This document shows, piece by piece, positions 44,798 through 54,025 of a DNA stretch of 64,000 nt. The notes beneath the pieces were generated by a model that had not been told where the DNA came from, made no database searches, and saw only the letters and a program-made list of their open reading frames with translations. Position numbers and translations under genes: made by a program. Source of the DNA: Chitinophagaceae bacterium (GTDB lineage Bacteria > Bacteroidota > Bacteroidia > Chitinophagales > Chitinophagaceae); NCBI GenBank assembly GCA_020403425.1, contig JADBXR010000004.1, positions 1 to 64,000 on the forward strand, in the 5' to 3' direction. The stretch's first letter is position 1. The number at the start of each line of letters is the position of its first letter.

Positions 44798-45262
44798 ATG
44801 ACAAACGAAGAGACCATACACCGATTCTATACTGCATTCCAACAACTTGATTATGCCACCATGCAGGCTTGTTATCATGATGACGCGGTTTTTAACGACC
44901 CCGTGTTTGGCCTGCTGGATATAACGGAGACGCGCGCCATGTGGGAGATGCTTTGTAAACGTGCACTTAATTTTTCGCTGGTGTATGGCAATATCCAACT
45001 GCTGGATGAGGAGTATACCACCTGCGACTGGACCGCATCCTACCTGTTCTCAAAAACCGGCCGCAGGGTGGTGAACCGCGTAAAGGCGCATATGCGTTTT
45101 AAGGACGGGCTGATCATTGAGCATACTGATGCATTTGATATCTATCGTTGGTCGAGACAGGCTTTTGGTTTGACGGGTCTGTTATTCGGATGGTCACCCT
45201 GGATGAACCGTAGCATACAACACAAAGCAAATCTGGGTTTGCAGCAATTCATGAACAGTTAA
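44798..45262 (+). CDS. NTF2-like (SnoaL-type) protein
   Basis: A 154-residue protein from the ATG at 44798 (MTNEETIHRFYTAFQQLDYA); GTG at 44777 is possible. The NTF2-like cone fold is shown by MQACYHDDAVFNDPVFG, TCDWTASYLFSKTGRRVVNR and LIIEHTDAFDIYRWSRQAFG. Members bind small hydrophobic molecules or act as isomerases; the ligand here is unknown. It is 28 nt past polA and likely co-transcribed. Confidence 0.82.
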   Translation: MTNEETIHRFYTAFQQLDYATMQACYHDDAVFNDPVFGLLDITETRAMWEMLCKRALNFSLVYGNIQLLDEEYTTCDWTASYLFSKTGRRVVNRVKAHMRFKDGLIIEHTDAFDIYRWSRQAFGLTGLLFGWSPWMNRSIQHKANLGLQQFMNS

Positions 45263-45267
45263 ATCTG

Positions 45268-45594
45268 CTACATCATAGCGAACAGGAGAAAGAATATTTC
45301 GAGTAAAGCCAGGACCAGCACCAGCCTACGCCAGCTGCGCCGAAGAAAAGAATCCCTGACAAGGGTTCGATTTTGTAAGATGAAGTAAAGTGCAGCAGAA
45401 GCCAGTGCCAATAAAACCAGTTTCTGATAAGCAAAAGAAGACTGGAAAAAGGGAAGTACGGATGTATACAACGCCTCCATCTCCGACATTTCCTTTCCCT
45501 TACTAGTGGCGTCGATCATGAACCATCTGGTGATGGCATAGACCCCGGGAAGCACCAGAACGGTGGAGAGTGGCAGAAAAGACTTGTTTTTCAT
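45268..45594 (-). CDS. Small membrane protein, unrecognised
   Basis: A 108-residue protein with three predicted membrane segments: near the N-terminus (LSTVLVLPGVYAITRWFM), residues about 58-75 (YQKLVLLALASAALYFIL), and the C-terminal end (LVLVLALLEIFFLLFAMM). A charged linker contains RDSFLRRSWRR. No known domain. It is convergent with the NTF2-like gene and divergent from the sterol-desaturase-like gene. Confidence 0.6.
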   Translation of the reverse strand: MKNKSFLPLSTVLVLPGVYAITRWFMIDATSKGKEMSEMEALYTSVLPFFQSSFAYQKLVLLALASAALYFILQNRTLVRDSFLRRSWRRLVLVLALLEIFFLLFAMM

Positions 45595-45647
45595 AGGTTT
45601 AAGTTAACAAAAGCACTAGTCTTTTTCATCTTGTCCTATATTTAAGT

Positions 45648-46409
45648 ATGAACTGGACCTTCTTTTTTCAGAGTAGCTGGCTGATCGGCGGGCGCTATTT
45701 CATGATAGCGGGCTTCGCCTTTCTTCTCTTTTATGTACTCTGGCGCAACCGGTTGTTCTACAAAAAGATCCAGCTACGTTTTCCCCGCTATACAGATTAC
45801 CTACGTGAGATAACCTATTCGGCGCTTACGATCTGCATCTTCTCGTTCGTTTCTGTGGTCCTGTTCAAACACCCGAAGGTGGCCCCGCTCACCACGCGGT
45901 ACTATTCGATCGAAGCATACGGATGGTTCTATTATTTTCTGGCTTTTCCCCTCATGCTCATCATGCATGATACCTATTTTTATTTTACACACCGGCTCAT
46001 GCACCACAGGGCGCTGTTCAGATGGTTTCATCTTGTGCATCATAAATCAACGAATCCATCTCCCTGGGCCGCTTATGCCTTTCACCCGCTGGAAGCCATT
46101 GTGGAAGTGGGTATCGTGGTCATATTCATGTTCACCATTCCCATACACAAGACACATCTGCTGATCTTTTTTCTCATCATGATCGTTTACAATGTATACG
46201 GACACCTGGGTTATGAGTTATATCCAAAGGGGTTTAGCAAAACAGCTATTGGTAAATGGATCAACACTTCTGTAAACCATAACCAGCACCACCAATATTA
46301 TACCGGTAACTATGGTCTCTATTTCCTTTTCTGGGATCGGGTATTCGGTACCGTTAGGACAGATTACGACCAACGTTTTGAAGAAGTGAGGTCTAGAAAG
46401 AGGCCTTAG
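45648..46409 (+). CDS. Sterol desaturase/fatty acid hydroxylase family membrane protein
   Basis: A 253-residue integral membrane di-iron enzyme. Histidine boxes: HDTYFYFTHRLMHH, HLVHHKST and NHNQHHQYY, plus several membrane helices. The family adds hydroxyl groups or double bonds to lipids. The precise substrate cannot be told. Its end overlaps the convergent lipoprotein gene by 4 nt. A -7 like TATATTTA lies just upstream of the ATG. Confidence 0.9.
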   Translation: MNWTFFFQSSWLIGGRYFMIAGFAFLLFYVLWRNRLFYKKIQLRFPRYTDYLREITYSALTICIFSFVSVVLFKHPKVAPLTTRYYSIEAYGWFYYFLAFPLMLIMHDTYFYFTHRLMHHRALFRWFHLVHHKSTNPSPWAAYAFHPLEAIVEVGIVVIFMFTIPIHKTHLLIFFLIMIVYNVYGHLGYELYPKGFSKTAIGKWINTSVNHNQHHQYYTGNYGLYFLFWDRVFGTVRTDYDQRFEEVRSRKRP

Positions 46410-47857
46410 TGACTCACTGACCAGTTATAAAACTGCAGATCCCCCTTTGCCTGGATCGTGATGTTCTTTACACTACGTCCGAGTTGAAGCGAAAGCTGAT
46501 TATTTCCTTTCTGCAACGGCACCCGTACATATTGGATCGTGGCCGGTAATGATTGCCAATTTCGGGTATCGGCCTTTTCTGTGGCCGTATTGAAAAGGTT
46601 CACCAGTAACCCTGCTGTGAGAGCCGCGGTTTCGGCATTCCGTTCTTTTTTCCTGTCGTCCTTTTCTTTACTGCTGCCTTTGGATATTTCTCTGGCCACG
46701 GCCGAAGCACCTGCTTCTGTAAGTTTCTTGGTTATCTGCCTGGTGAGTGCAGAGCCCACTTCTTTCAGGATCCTTTCTTTCAGGATCTCTGGTGCAAGCG
46801 TGTTGAGGTCCTCCACCAGTTCAGCGGTAAATTTCTGCCCGTTAACAGTAACAGCAGCTTCAGCAAAAGGATAGGTTCTCGGAGTATATGAAGGAACGGC
46901 CACGCGGATGGTCCTGAATTCATTCAGTCGCGAATGATTCGGAGAGATCCGTGCTGCTGAAAAATCTACCGGAACATTAAAACTTCCATACTGACTGTTA
47001 AACAGGAAAACGCCATTGCCGTTACCCTGCTGCATCAATACAAAATTCTGTTCCGTTTTCTCCGGTACCATCCCTCTTTCAAAGAACACGATGAGCTCCC
47101 CGCCTTCCCCAATTTGTGCCGGTTGGTAATTCCGGTTCAGTTTACGTTGGTATACATCGACCATATCGGAAAAACCCATCTGGCTGGCAGTTCTCAGAAG
47201 GTCGTTCTTCAGTTGCTCCGGCATTCTTACCCCATAATAATTAGGACCCTTCGCAGAAAGGAACAGGTCGGTGGCATTACGGTAAGAGATGAAAGCGTTG
47301 TTGATATCTCCAGCTGCTTCGTAGATCAAGCCCTGAACGATCAGTGCAAACGCATCTTCCGTATAGCGATCGGCATTGGGTTTGAATTTATCCTGCTGTG
47401 CTTGTGTACTCAGCGTGATCCTCCTGGCTTCCACCACCGCTTCGGTTACATCGCCCTTGTACAGATAGTTCAGCGCTTTATAATAATGCAGGAGAAAACG
47501 CTCAAAATCCTCACCCAGGTAGGTCTGCATCATGGGATTCAGCAGGTTTCCCACCACCGCGTCACCCAGTGTTTTTCTTTTCTGTTCAATGAAACTGTCG
47601 GCAAGGTTCAGGTAAAGGTTGCTACTGTCGTAAGAGCCCAGCAAGTGGTATACCTTCCCCTTCTCCATATAATAGAGCAGCCTGTTCCTGTCTTGTTGTA
47701 GTAGGCTGTTCTGTTCCAGTAGGCTCTTGGCACGATAATAATCTGCCTGGCCGATGCTGTTGTAGTAGCCCGACATTTTATTGTTGTACGTAGCGCAGGA
47801 AAATAAAACGGGCACACATAGCCATGCTATCCATGCCCGTTTCAGTGTCTTCTTCAT
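46406..47857 (-). CDS. COG3014-family lipoprotein
   Basis: A 483-residue lipoprotein (lipobox LFSC near residue 20). The N-terminal half has tetratricopeptide-like helices (YYRAKSLLEQNSLLQQDRNR, GDVTEAVVEARRI), then a beta-rich part and a helical EKDDRKKERNAETAALTAG segment. The COG3014 family is paired with LpoB-type lipoproteins, as here; together they are thought to act on cell-wall synthesis. Last gene of a three-gene minus-strand operon (36 nt after lpoB). Confidence 0.78.
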   Translation of the reverse strand: MKKTLKRAWIAWLCVPVLFSCATYNNKMSGYYNSIGQADYYRAKSLLEQNSLLQQDRNRLLYYMEKGKVYHLLGSYDSSNLYLNLADSFIEQKRKTLGDAVVGNLLNPMMQTYLGEDFERFLLHYYKALNYLYKGDVTEAVVEARRITLSTQAQQDKFKPNADRYTEDAFALIVQGLIYEAAGDINNAFISYRNATDLFLSAKGPNYYGVRMPEQLKNDLLRTASQMGFSDMVDVYQRKLNRNYQPAQIGEGGELIVFFERGMVPEKTEQNFVLMQQGNGNGVFLFNSQYGSFNVPVDFSAARISPNHSRLNEFRTIRVAVPSYTPRTYPFAEAAVTVNGQKFTAELVEDLNTLAPEILKERILKEVGSALTRQITKKLTEAGASAVAREISKGSSKEKDDRKKERNAETAALTAGLLVNLFNTATEKADTRNWQSLPATIQYVRVPLQKGNNQLSLQLGRSVKNITIQAKGDLQFYNWSVSH

Positions 47858-47893
47858 GAGAGAGAGGTTTCAGCCGCGGTAAAATACCGGTCC

Positions 47894-48478
47894 TTAGTTC
47901 TTAACCAGTTTTGCGATCTTTTTCTCACCGATCCATACCACTTCATTGGTTTCGATGTTGGTAAGCTCCAGGTTCACCTGGTAGGTAACCGTTTTCTGGC
48001 GCTTGTAAGCGTCAACGATGGAGTTGATGGTTCCCTGCAGAATATAATCGGCCCCTTTCTCCAATCCGAACTTCTTCATGGTGCTCTGTGAGGCGTTGGT
48101 TTGTTGATCGGCCTTTTCGGCTCGCATCTCTTCACGTTTTTTTCCACTCTGCACAAGGCCCACTTTGTCCGATTCAATGAAAGAGATCTCCAGGTCTTTC
48201 ATGAAGGTCTCCGCCTCAATGTGTTCATGGCTTTTGTTGGTGATCATACCCACGATCACCACAGGCTTTTTGCCCTTGGCGCTTACATGGTTACTGATCC
48301 ATTTCTCATTCAGGATCTGGCCGGTGATCTCTTTGGCGGTCAGGCGGCTGTCGGTATTGTTCCAGTTGCCGCTCAGGTCTATCTGAGTGGCCGGATCGAT
48401 GCGGGTAACCGTACGGTTAGAGCAGGATGCGAGCAACAAGAATGTTGTAACGGATAAAAGTAAAGCTGTACGTTTCAT
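47894..48478 (-). CDS. LpoB-like penicillin-binding-protein activator
   Basis: A 194-residue lipoprotein (lipobox LLASC, C19). It has the LpoB/CsgG-like alpha/beta domain: DSRLTAKEITGQIL, PVVIVGMITNKSHEHIEAET, ADYILQGTINSIVDAYKRQK and NEVVWIGEKKIAKLVKN. In Proteobacteria LpoB activates a peptidoglycan synthase from the outer membrane; the Bacteroidota relatives are inferred to do the same. It is followed by the COG3014 lipoprotein, a conserved pair. Confidence 0.85.
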   Translation of the reverse strand: MKRTALLLSVTTFLLLASCSNRTVTRIDPATQIDLSGNWNNTDSRLTAKEITGQILNEKWISNHVSAKGKKPVVIVGMITNKSHEHIEAETFMKDLEISFIESDKVGLVQSGKKREEMRAEKADQQTNASQSTMKKFGLEKGADYILQGTINSIVDAYKRQKTVTYQVNLELTNIETNEVVWIGEKKIAKLVKN

Positions 48479-48525
48479 AGATATTTCCTTATAGCGTTTG
48501 TATTGGGTATCTCGGGCCGGTCAGA

Positions 48526-48918
48526 TCAGAATCCGAACCACCAGTTTCCAGAACGGAAGCCGATGAACGGACGACTGATACCCCATCGGTTCCAGTTATA
48601 GGGATTATAAGCGCCATATCCGTAACTGTTCCAACCAAAAGGGTATCCGTAATTAAGTGAGGGTGCAAACAGGGCCGATTGTCTGCGATAGGCTCTTCTT
48701 TCCGCCCGGCGTTCTTCGCGGGCCTCTCTCCAGTCATAGGCCTTATACGTATTTTGTACGGTGGTATTGGCCCAGCTCAGAAGGGAATCCTTCTGGTTCA
48801 TGTATTTCTGCTGGCTGATCTGGTAGTTCGGATTCTGGTCTGGCAACAGCTCAGTTGTTTGTGCCTGCGTCATTGTAACCAGTAAAACGAAGAGAAGGGG
48901 TAAAATTCCACGTTTCAT
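48526..48918 (-). CDS. Small exported Tyr/Trp/Gly-rich protein of the lpoB operon
   Basis: A 130-residue protein from the ATG at 48918 (signal peptide MKRGILPLLFVLLVTMTQAQ). The longer open frame upstream lacks a signal peptide and is rejected. The start is preceded by AAGGAGG, a strong Shine-Dalgarno sequence unusual in Bacteroidota. The middle is Arg-rich (REAREERRAERRAYRRQ) and the end aromatic (YGYGAYNPYNWNRWGI). No domain; probably in the envelope and made together with the LpoB and COG3014 lipoproteins downstream. Confidence 0.7.
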   Translation of the reverse strand: MKRGILPLLFVLLVTMTQAQTTELLPDQNPNYQISQQKYMNQKDSLLSWANTTVQNTYKAYDWREAREERRAERRAYRRQSALFAPSLNYGYPFGWNSYGYGAYNPYNWNRWGISRPFIGFRSGNWWFGF

Positions 48919-49030
48919 ATGAACCTCCTTTTTGTTATCAGTAACAAAACTAATACCAATTCCGCATCCGGCGGGCGTGGGGCTGTTAAAACGGGACGAC
49001 TGGTCAAAATCTGCCATAAATGGCGGGCTC

Positions 49031-49540
49031 TCAGGCTTTTTTCTTGTAGATCGGAACCGTGCTGCAGGGCTCACCGTACATGATGCTCTTGACAAAGGGC
49101 CTGAGTTTATTGGTGATCTCCACATACGCAGTTTCCGGGATATCTACTTCACCACAACCCTTTACCACAACACGCTGATCGGTATAATCCTCCCCTTTTA
49201 CAGCAGCCAGGTTCTTCAGCAGCAGGGTGCTCACCAGTTTTTTCTCATCACCAAACACCACTTCTTTGGCAAAAGGTTGCAGGTAACTGGCCACCAGCAT
49301 ATAGGCCCACATGGGAATAATGGCATCGGCCGTACAGGTAATGGACACATAGGCATCCTGGTAAACCGTCCAGTCGGTACTTTGTAATGCCGCACGAAAA
49401 TCCTTTTCTTTCAGTATCAGGCCCATGAAGAGGTATTCCTTCAGGTCGAAGGTCTTGATCTCTCCTTTCGGGTAATATTCTTCCAGGTCAAAGCTGACCA
49501 GCCCGCTTTCCGCTACTTTGTTCACAAAGGTCTCACTCAT
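49031..49540 (-). CDS. DUF2480 family protein
   Basis: A 169-residue protein covering the whole DUF2480 family, a Bacteroidota-only group of unknown function: NKVAESGLVSFDLEEYYPKG, YLFMGLILKEKDFRAAL, ADAIIPMWAYMLVASYLQP and a conserved ending with VVVKGCGE and TNKLRPFVKSIMYGEPCS. Likely cytosolic. It lies between the lpoB operon and the PpiD-like foldase gene, each with its own spacing. Confidence 0.88.
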   Translation of the reverse strand: MSETFVNKVAESGLVSFDLEEYYPKGEIKTFDLKEYLFMGLILKEKDFRAALQSTDWTVYQDAYVSITCTADAIIPMWAYMLVASYLQPFAKEVVFGDEKKLVSTLLLKNLAAVKGEDYTDQRVVVKGCGEVDIPETAYVEITNKLRPFVKSIMYGEPCSTVPIYKKKA

Positions 49541-49608
49541 GAAGTATGCTTTACACAGTAAAATTACAGATATCCCGGTGCTTTTGTTTTCGGTTTCCGT
49601 AAAACAAA

Positions 49609-49630
49609 AGCCCGGCGCTGTGGCCGGGCT
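49609..49630 (-). terminator. Terminator after the PpiD-like gene
   Basis: AGCCCGGC (49609-49616) pairs with GCCGGGCT (49623-49630); on the minus strand a TTTTGTTTT tract follows. It separates the foldase gene from DUF2480. Confidence 0.8.
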
Positions 49631-49650
49631 TCAGAGAAGATATATTTCTA

Positions 49651-51741
49651 TTAATAGAACTTGGCTCGGTTATCCTTAATGGTGGCGGCTTTTTTCAGCG
49701 CATCCAATCCACGGTAAGATGCCATTTTAGCGCTCTGGATCAGGCTCTGTTTAATGGTAGCCTGGTCAACCGCTTCTGTTTTGGCTCCGGTCGACTCCAC
49801 TTTGATGGAGAAAACACCCGTAGCACCAGCAATCGGTTCACTGGCCTTACCCACCAGGGTCTTATTGAAAGCGGCACCTACGATCTTGGGTTCACTTCCC
49901 ACACCTGTGATGAAAGGAGCTGTAAAGCTCAGGCTGTCTGCACGCAATACCGGTGCACCGGTGCTGCTGGCATAAGCTTCCAGTGTATTACCCTTGAATT
50001 TAGTGTCAATGATCTGCTTGGCCTTTTTCTCATTGCGTACAATGGTTTCAACGGTAGGCCTTGCTTCGGCAGCAGAAGCCAATCCGGCTTTGTTCACGGC
50101 ACTTACAACGGCCACTACAAAACGGTCGCCGATCTCGAATGGTTCAGAGACCTCACCTGTCTTGTGCTCATATACCCAACGAACCAGCTGGCGGCTCTGA
50201 CCCAGACCCGTCACCGCAAAATCATTCTGTTTGATATCGTTTGCATTCAGTACCTGCCTTCCGTCTTTCAGGGCATTGGCATTGAATTTTTTAGCGTCCT
50301 TGCTGGCTACAGCGAACTGTGAAGCAGCAGTATTGGCAGCAGAAACGGTCTCATTGCTGGCAAAGATGGGTTTGGCCAGGTAAGCGATCTTATAGGCCGG
50401 GGCACTGTTCTTCTGACCCAGGATCTCTACATAATGGTAACCGTAGTCGGTCTTGACCACACCTTTTGATCCAACCGGATTATCAAATACATAATCATTG
50501 AATGGGATCACCATCTGTCCCTGCGGGAAGAATTCATACACTCCGCCATTGTTCTTGCTGCCGCCATCATCGGAATATTTGGTGCAAAGTGCGCCAAAAT
50601 CAGCACCGCCTTTGATCGCGGTCTGGATGCTGTCGATCAGTTTCTTACCCAGGCTGTCCGGGCGAACCTGCTGGCCGCTTCTGGGATCTGACGTGGCCAC
50701 CAGGATATGACGAACCTTAACACTGTCGGGCCATTGTTTCACACCCACCATTTTGGCAAGTACATAATTGGATCCATCCACATAAGGACCATATACGGTT
50801 CCAACAGGAATGCGTACCAGTGAGTCCTTATTGAGCTGCTGCATACGTGTTTTGCTGAAATAGCTGTTATAATAAGGTACTTCTGTACTGTTCTTATTCA
50901 GGAAAGCTTCCACATTCGATGTGGCTGCAAATTCATTCTTCAAAGCCAATACCTGGTTCAGTACTGCTGCAGAATCTGAACTGCTGGGTGCAGAACTGTA
51001 AGTGACATAGGCAATGTTGCGGGTCTCTTCCAGTTTGGTGTATTCGTTCGGATGTTTCTTCACATAAGCGTTGATCTCTTCATCGCTTACTTTGGCCGAG
51101 CTGTCAGAAACTGCAGCATAAGGAACATATACATAAGAGAAAGAGGTCACTGCATTATTATCTGCCTGCTGTTTTTCCAGCATCCATTTAGGGGCATAGG
51201 CCGCCTGCATCAGCAGGTTCTGGTATTTATTACGTAATGTCTGTTCAATGGAAGGTTCTATATAAACGCTGTTGATCATTTTGATCTGCTCGGCGTTCTT
51301 GCTTTTCTTTATCTGTGCAAAAGCTTCACGGGCATTGTTGGCCATGAACTGACCCGTGTTGGGATCGGTGAATTCATTCCGTAACGGAGAGTTCTCACCA
51401 AAAAGGATATCGGTCAGTTCTTTCGGAGATACCTGCAGACCCAGTTTCTCATATTCCTGATTCAGTACGATTTTCTCAACAGCCTGGTTCCAGGTAGAAC
51501 CGATCAGCTGTTCACGCTGCGCGCCCTGTGGACCGTACATACGCTCCTGCATGGCCAGCTGCTCTTCAAAATCACCACGTTCAATATTCTTACCGTTCAC
51601 CTTACCGATGACACTAGTATTGGAAAAAGCTCTTCCGCCACGGCCAACACCGTCCTGCAGGATGAAAGCGATCAGGGCCAGCGCAATGATACCGAATACA
51701 ATCCACGCACCTTTGTCACGAATACTTTGAATTACAGACAT
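49651..51741 (-). CDS. PpiD/SurA-like periplasmic peptidyl-prolyl isomerase
   Basis: A 696-residue protein from the ATG at 51741 (MSVIQSIRDKGAWIVFGIIA); the 15-codon upstream part of the open frame is dropped. One membrane anchor at residues 12-29 (WIVFGIIALALIAFILQD), then a SurA N-like helical region, a parvulin domain (about 345-440, KVRHILVATSD, GADFGALCTKYSDDGGSKNN, GVVKTDYGYHYVEILGQ) and a second, degenerate PPIase-like part. PpiD helps outer-membrane proteins fold. Typical size for Bacteroidota PpiD. Confidence 0.9.
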   Translation of the reverse strand: MSVIQSIRDKGAWIVFGIIALALIAFILQDGVGRGGRAFSNTSVIGKVNGKNIERGDFEEQLAMQERMYGPQGAQREQLIGSTWNQAVEKIVLNQEYEKLGLQVSPKELTDILFGENSPLRNEFTDPNTGQFMANNAREAFAQIKKSKNAEQIKMINSVYIEPSIEQTLRNKYQNLLMQAAYAPKWMLEKQQADNNAVTSFSYVYVPYAAVSDSSAKVSDEEINAYVKKHPNEYTKLEETRNIAYVTYSSAPSSSDSAAVLNQVLALKNEFAATSNVEAFLNKNSTEVPYYNSYFSKTRMQQLNKDSLVRIPVGTVYGPYVDGSNYVLAKMVGVKQWPDSVKVRHILVATSDPRSGQQVRPDSLGKKLIDSIQTAIKGGADFGALCTKYSDDGGSKNNGGVYEFFPQGQMVIPFNDYVFDNPVGSKGVVKTDYGYHYVEILGQKNSAPAYKIAYLAKPIFASNETVSAANTAASQFAVASKDAKKFNANALKDGRQVLNANDIKQNDFAVTGLGQSRQLVRWVYEHKTGEVSEPFEIGDRFVVAVVSAVNKAGLASAAEARPTVETIVRNEKKAKQIIDTKFKGNTLEAYASSTGAPVLRADSLSFTAPFITGVGSEPKIVGAAFNKTLVGKASEPIAGATGVFSIKVESTGAKTEAVDQATIKQSLIQSAKMASYRGLDALKKAATIKDNRAKFY

Positions 51742-51786
51742 AATACTTTTATTAATGGTTTTATCCCGAATGTAAAGGGGAGGCAA

Positions 51787-52353
51787 AAATAGGGGAATAA
51801 AACATTAGAACAAATTGTGGATAACAGGGTTAAGTCTAAGAATAACAAGGATTCCCGGAAGGGGGTACCGATGGCTTCCGGAACCGGATCTCCGACCTGG
51901 AGAATAGAACGATCCCACCCTGGGGCCCGATTCTGCCAAAACAGATGAATGGATTTCCACATCGGCCTGTTCATAACCCGAAAATCCGGTGGAGAAATCG
52001 GTTTTTTACCCTTCCTGATGTGGAAAGAACAGGAATAAACTCACCCGGATCGTATCTTATAACTGGTTGAGCCAGAATTCACTTCCTATTTATCCCTGTT
52101 AATTAACAGTGCCGTAAAAGTGGATAGTGAAAACAGGGTATTGTGAATTGGATAATCCACTGATGTTCATAAAACAGCTCAAATCAATACAGAATGTAAA
52201 AATATCTGTGGATCGGATTGTGAATTACTGTGTATAAGCTAAGGGTAGTTACCTTTGACATCTGGGGATAAGTAAGTTATCCCGATATCCACAGCCCTAA
52301 TAATAGTAGTTTATTTAAATAAAAAGGTATTATTAAATACTATTACAAGTCTT
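51787..52353. other. Gene-free stretch with DnaA-box-like cluster, candidate replication origin
   Basis: TGTGGATAA at 51816-51824 is the exact complement of the DnaA box TTATCCACA. Single-mismatch copies are TGTGTATAA (52229-52237) and TGGGGATAA (about 52262-52270); weaker ones are near 52120, 52207 and 52277-52293. An AT-rich stretch (52300-52350) lies next to them and could unwind. Flanking genes point away on both sides (PpiD-like minus, nadA plus). No dnaA gene is in view, so this is a hypothesis. Confidence 0.4.
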
Positions 52354-53355
52354 ATGAACATCAATAACGATAGTGTTTTAGAAAAAGGATTTTTAGACAT
52401 AGAAATTGATCCGCGTCTGGATTTATTTGCCGAGATTGAGCGCCTAAAGAAAGAAAAAAATGCGGTCATACTTGCCCACTATTACCAGGAACCCGATATA
52501 CAGGATGTTGCAGATTATATTGGCGACAGCCTTGGGCTGGCGCAACAGGCCAGTAAGACCGATGCCGACCTTATCGTATTTGCCGGTGTACACTTCATGG
52601 CCGAAACGGCCAAGATCCTGAACCCCACCAAAAAAGTGGTGCTGCCCGACCTGAAAGCAGGTTGTTCCCTGGCCGACAGCGCACCTGCCCCTTTATTCAG
52701 GGCTTTCAAAGCCAAATACCCCGACCACCTGGTCATTTCCTATATCAACTGCAGCGCGGAGATCAAGGCCCTGAGTGATATCATCTGCACCAGCGGTAAT
52801 GCCGAAAAGATCATCGAAAGCGTACCTAAGGAACAGCCCATCATTTTCGCACCTGATAAGAACCTGGGTGCTTATCTCAATAAAAAAACAGGCCGGAACA
52901 TGGTGTTGTGGAACGGCGCCTGTATGGTCCATGAGATCTTTAGCCTGGAGAAGATCACCAAACTGAAGGTCCGCCATCCGAATGCTAAACTGATCGCCCA
53001 TCCGGAATGTGAGGATGCGATACTGGCCATTGCAGATTATATCGGCAGTACCACTCAGTTGCTGAAATATTCAGAGACCGATAGTTCACAGGAATATATC
53101 GTTGCCACAGAGACCGGTATCCTGCACCAGATGCAGCATAATAGCCCCAACAAGACCTTCATACCCGCTCCACCCAATAATAATTGTGCCTGCAATGATT
53201 GCCCGCATATGAAGCTGAATACGCTGGAGAAACTCTATCTCTGCATGCAGTATGAGCAACCGGAGCTGGTAATGGACGAAAGCCTCCGCCTGCAGGCCAA
53301 AAAATCTATGGACCGCATGATGGAGATTAGCCGCAAAGCTGGGTTGATCGGATAA
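52354..53355 (+). CDS. nadA: Quinolinate synthase
   Basis: A 333-residue iron-sulfur enzyme that makes quinolinate from iminoaspartate and dihydroxyacetone phosphate in NAD biosynthesis. Signature segments: [53 protein letters not shown] (a cluster Cys), [13 protein letters not shown] (a cluster Cys) and the late Cys-rich [16 protein letters not shown]. Full length. nadB is not in view; nadD is 20 kb upstream on the other strand. Confidence 0.97.
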   Translation: MNINNDSVLEKGFLDIEIDPRLDLFAEIERLKKEKNAVILAHYYQEPDIQDVADYIGDSLGLAQQASKTDADLIVFAGVHFMAETAKILNPTKKVVLPDLKAGCSLADSAPAPLFRAFKAKYPDHLVISYINCSAEIKALSDIICTSGNAEKIIESVPKEQPIIFAPDKNLGAYLNKKTGRNMVLWNGACMVHEIFSLEKITKLKVRHPNAKLIAHPECEDAILAIADYIGSTTQLLKYSETDSSQEYIVATETGILHQMQHNSPNKTFIPAPPNNNCACNDCPHMKLNTLEKLYLCMQYEQPELVMDESLRLQAKKSMDRMMEISRKAGLIG

Positions 53356-53367
53356 AACAGGGTTGAT

Positions 53368-53907
53368 CTATTTAAAATTGATCAGCGCATAACCTTTCAA
53401 CTGGTAGGTAGTGAGCGTGGTTAAAGCAGACGTAGCCACTTTCACTTCCGGCGTTATGTCGTTTTCGGTGAGTTTTCCCCGAATGAGGTTTTGTCCGCAC
53501 ACAAAAAACTGTACGCCGGCATTACTCAGCTCAGAGATCAGCGGCAGGTTGGGATTGTCCGTCTTGAATCTCTGCCGGTATTTTTCCTGGTTCAGTATGG
53601 AGAAAGTGGCCATCTTATGGATCACCGCCACCACTTTCAGGTTACTGGCCGGCACGCCCGTCGATCCATGAAGGTTCATCAGTGTGGCGATGGCTTCCAG
53701 ATAAAGGTTCAGTGTGTCAGGTTTCTCAGCCTGGTTGGTGATATCCACCAGTATCTTGTATTCCATATTTTTATCCGCCTTCTCAGCTGCGTTGGGGATC
53801 TCCCAGACAGATCCATAGGATCTGATGATGGGATTCACTTTTGTCTGCTGCGCAATTGCCTGGAAAAAGGAGAAGAAAAAGCAGGATACGACCAGAATGG
53901 CTTTCAT
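53368..53907 (-). CDS. Exported DsrE-family protein
   Basis: A 179-residue protein from the ATG at 53907 (signal peptide MKAILVVSCFFFSFFQAIAQ). The DsrE/DsrF-like fold covers about residues 50-175: YKILVDITNQAEKPDTLNLY, NLKVVAVIHKMATFSIL, GVQFFVCGQNLIRGK with the single Cys, and SALTTLTTYQLKGYALINF. DsrE proteins carry sulfur on a Cys or bind small ligands; for periplasmic ones the role is unclear. Convergent with nadA. Confidence 0.83.
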   Translation of the reverse strand: MKAILVVSCFFFSFFQAIAQQTKVNPIIRSYGSVWEIPNAAEKADKNMEYKILVDITNQAEKPDTLNLYLEAIATLMNLHGSTGVPASNLKVVAVIHKMATFSILNQEKYRQRFKTDNPNLPLISELSNAGVQFFVCGQNLIRGKLTENDITPEVKVATSALTTLTTYQLKGYALINFK

Positions 53908-54025
53908 AACATTATTTGCAAACAAGATAGAAAGTACGTACAACAGGTATCACAAACAAATGCTGAACGGTTTAGCTGTTGGATGATGGCATTATTCACA
54001 TTACAGGAGGAAAATAACCTTTACC

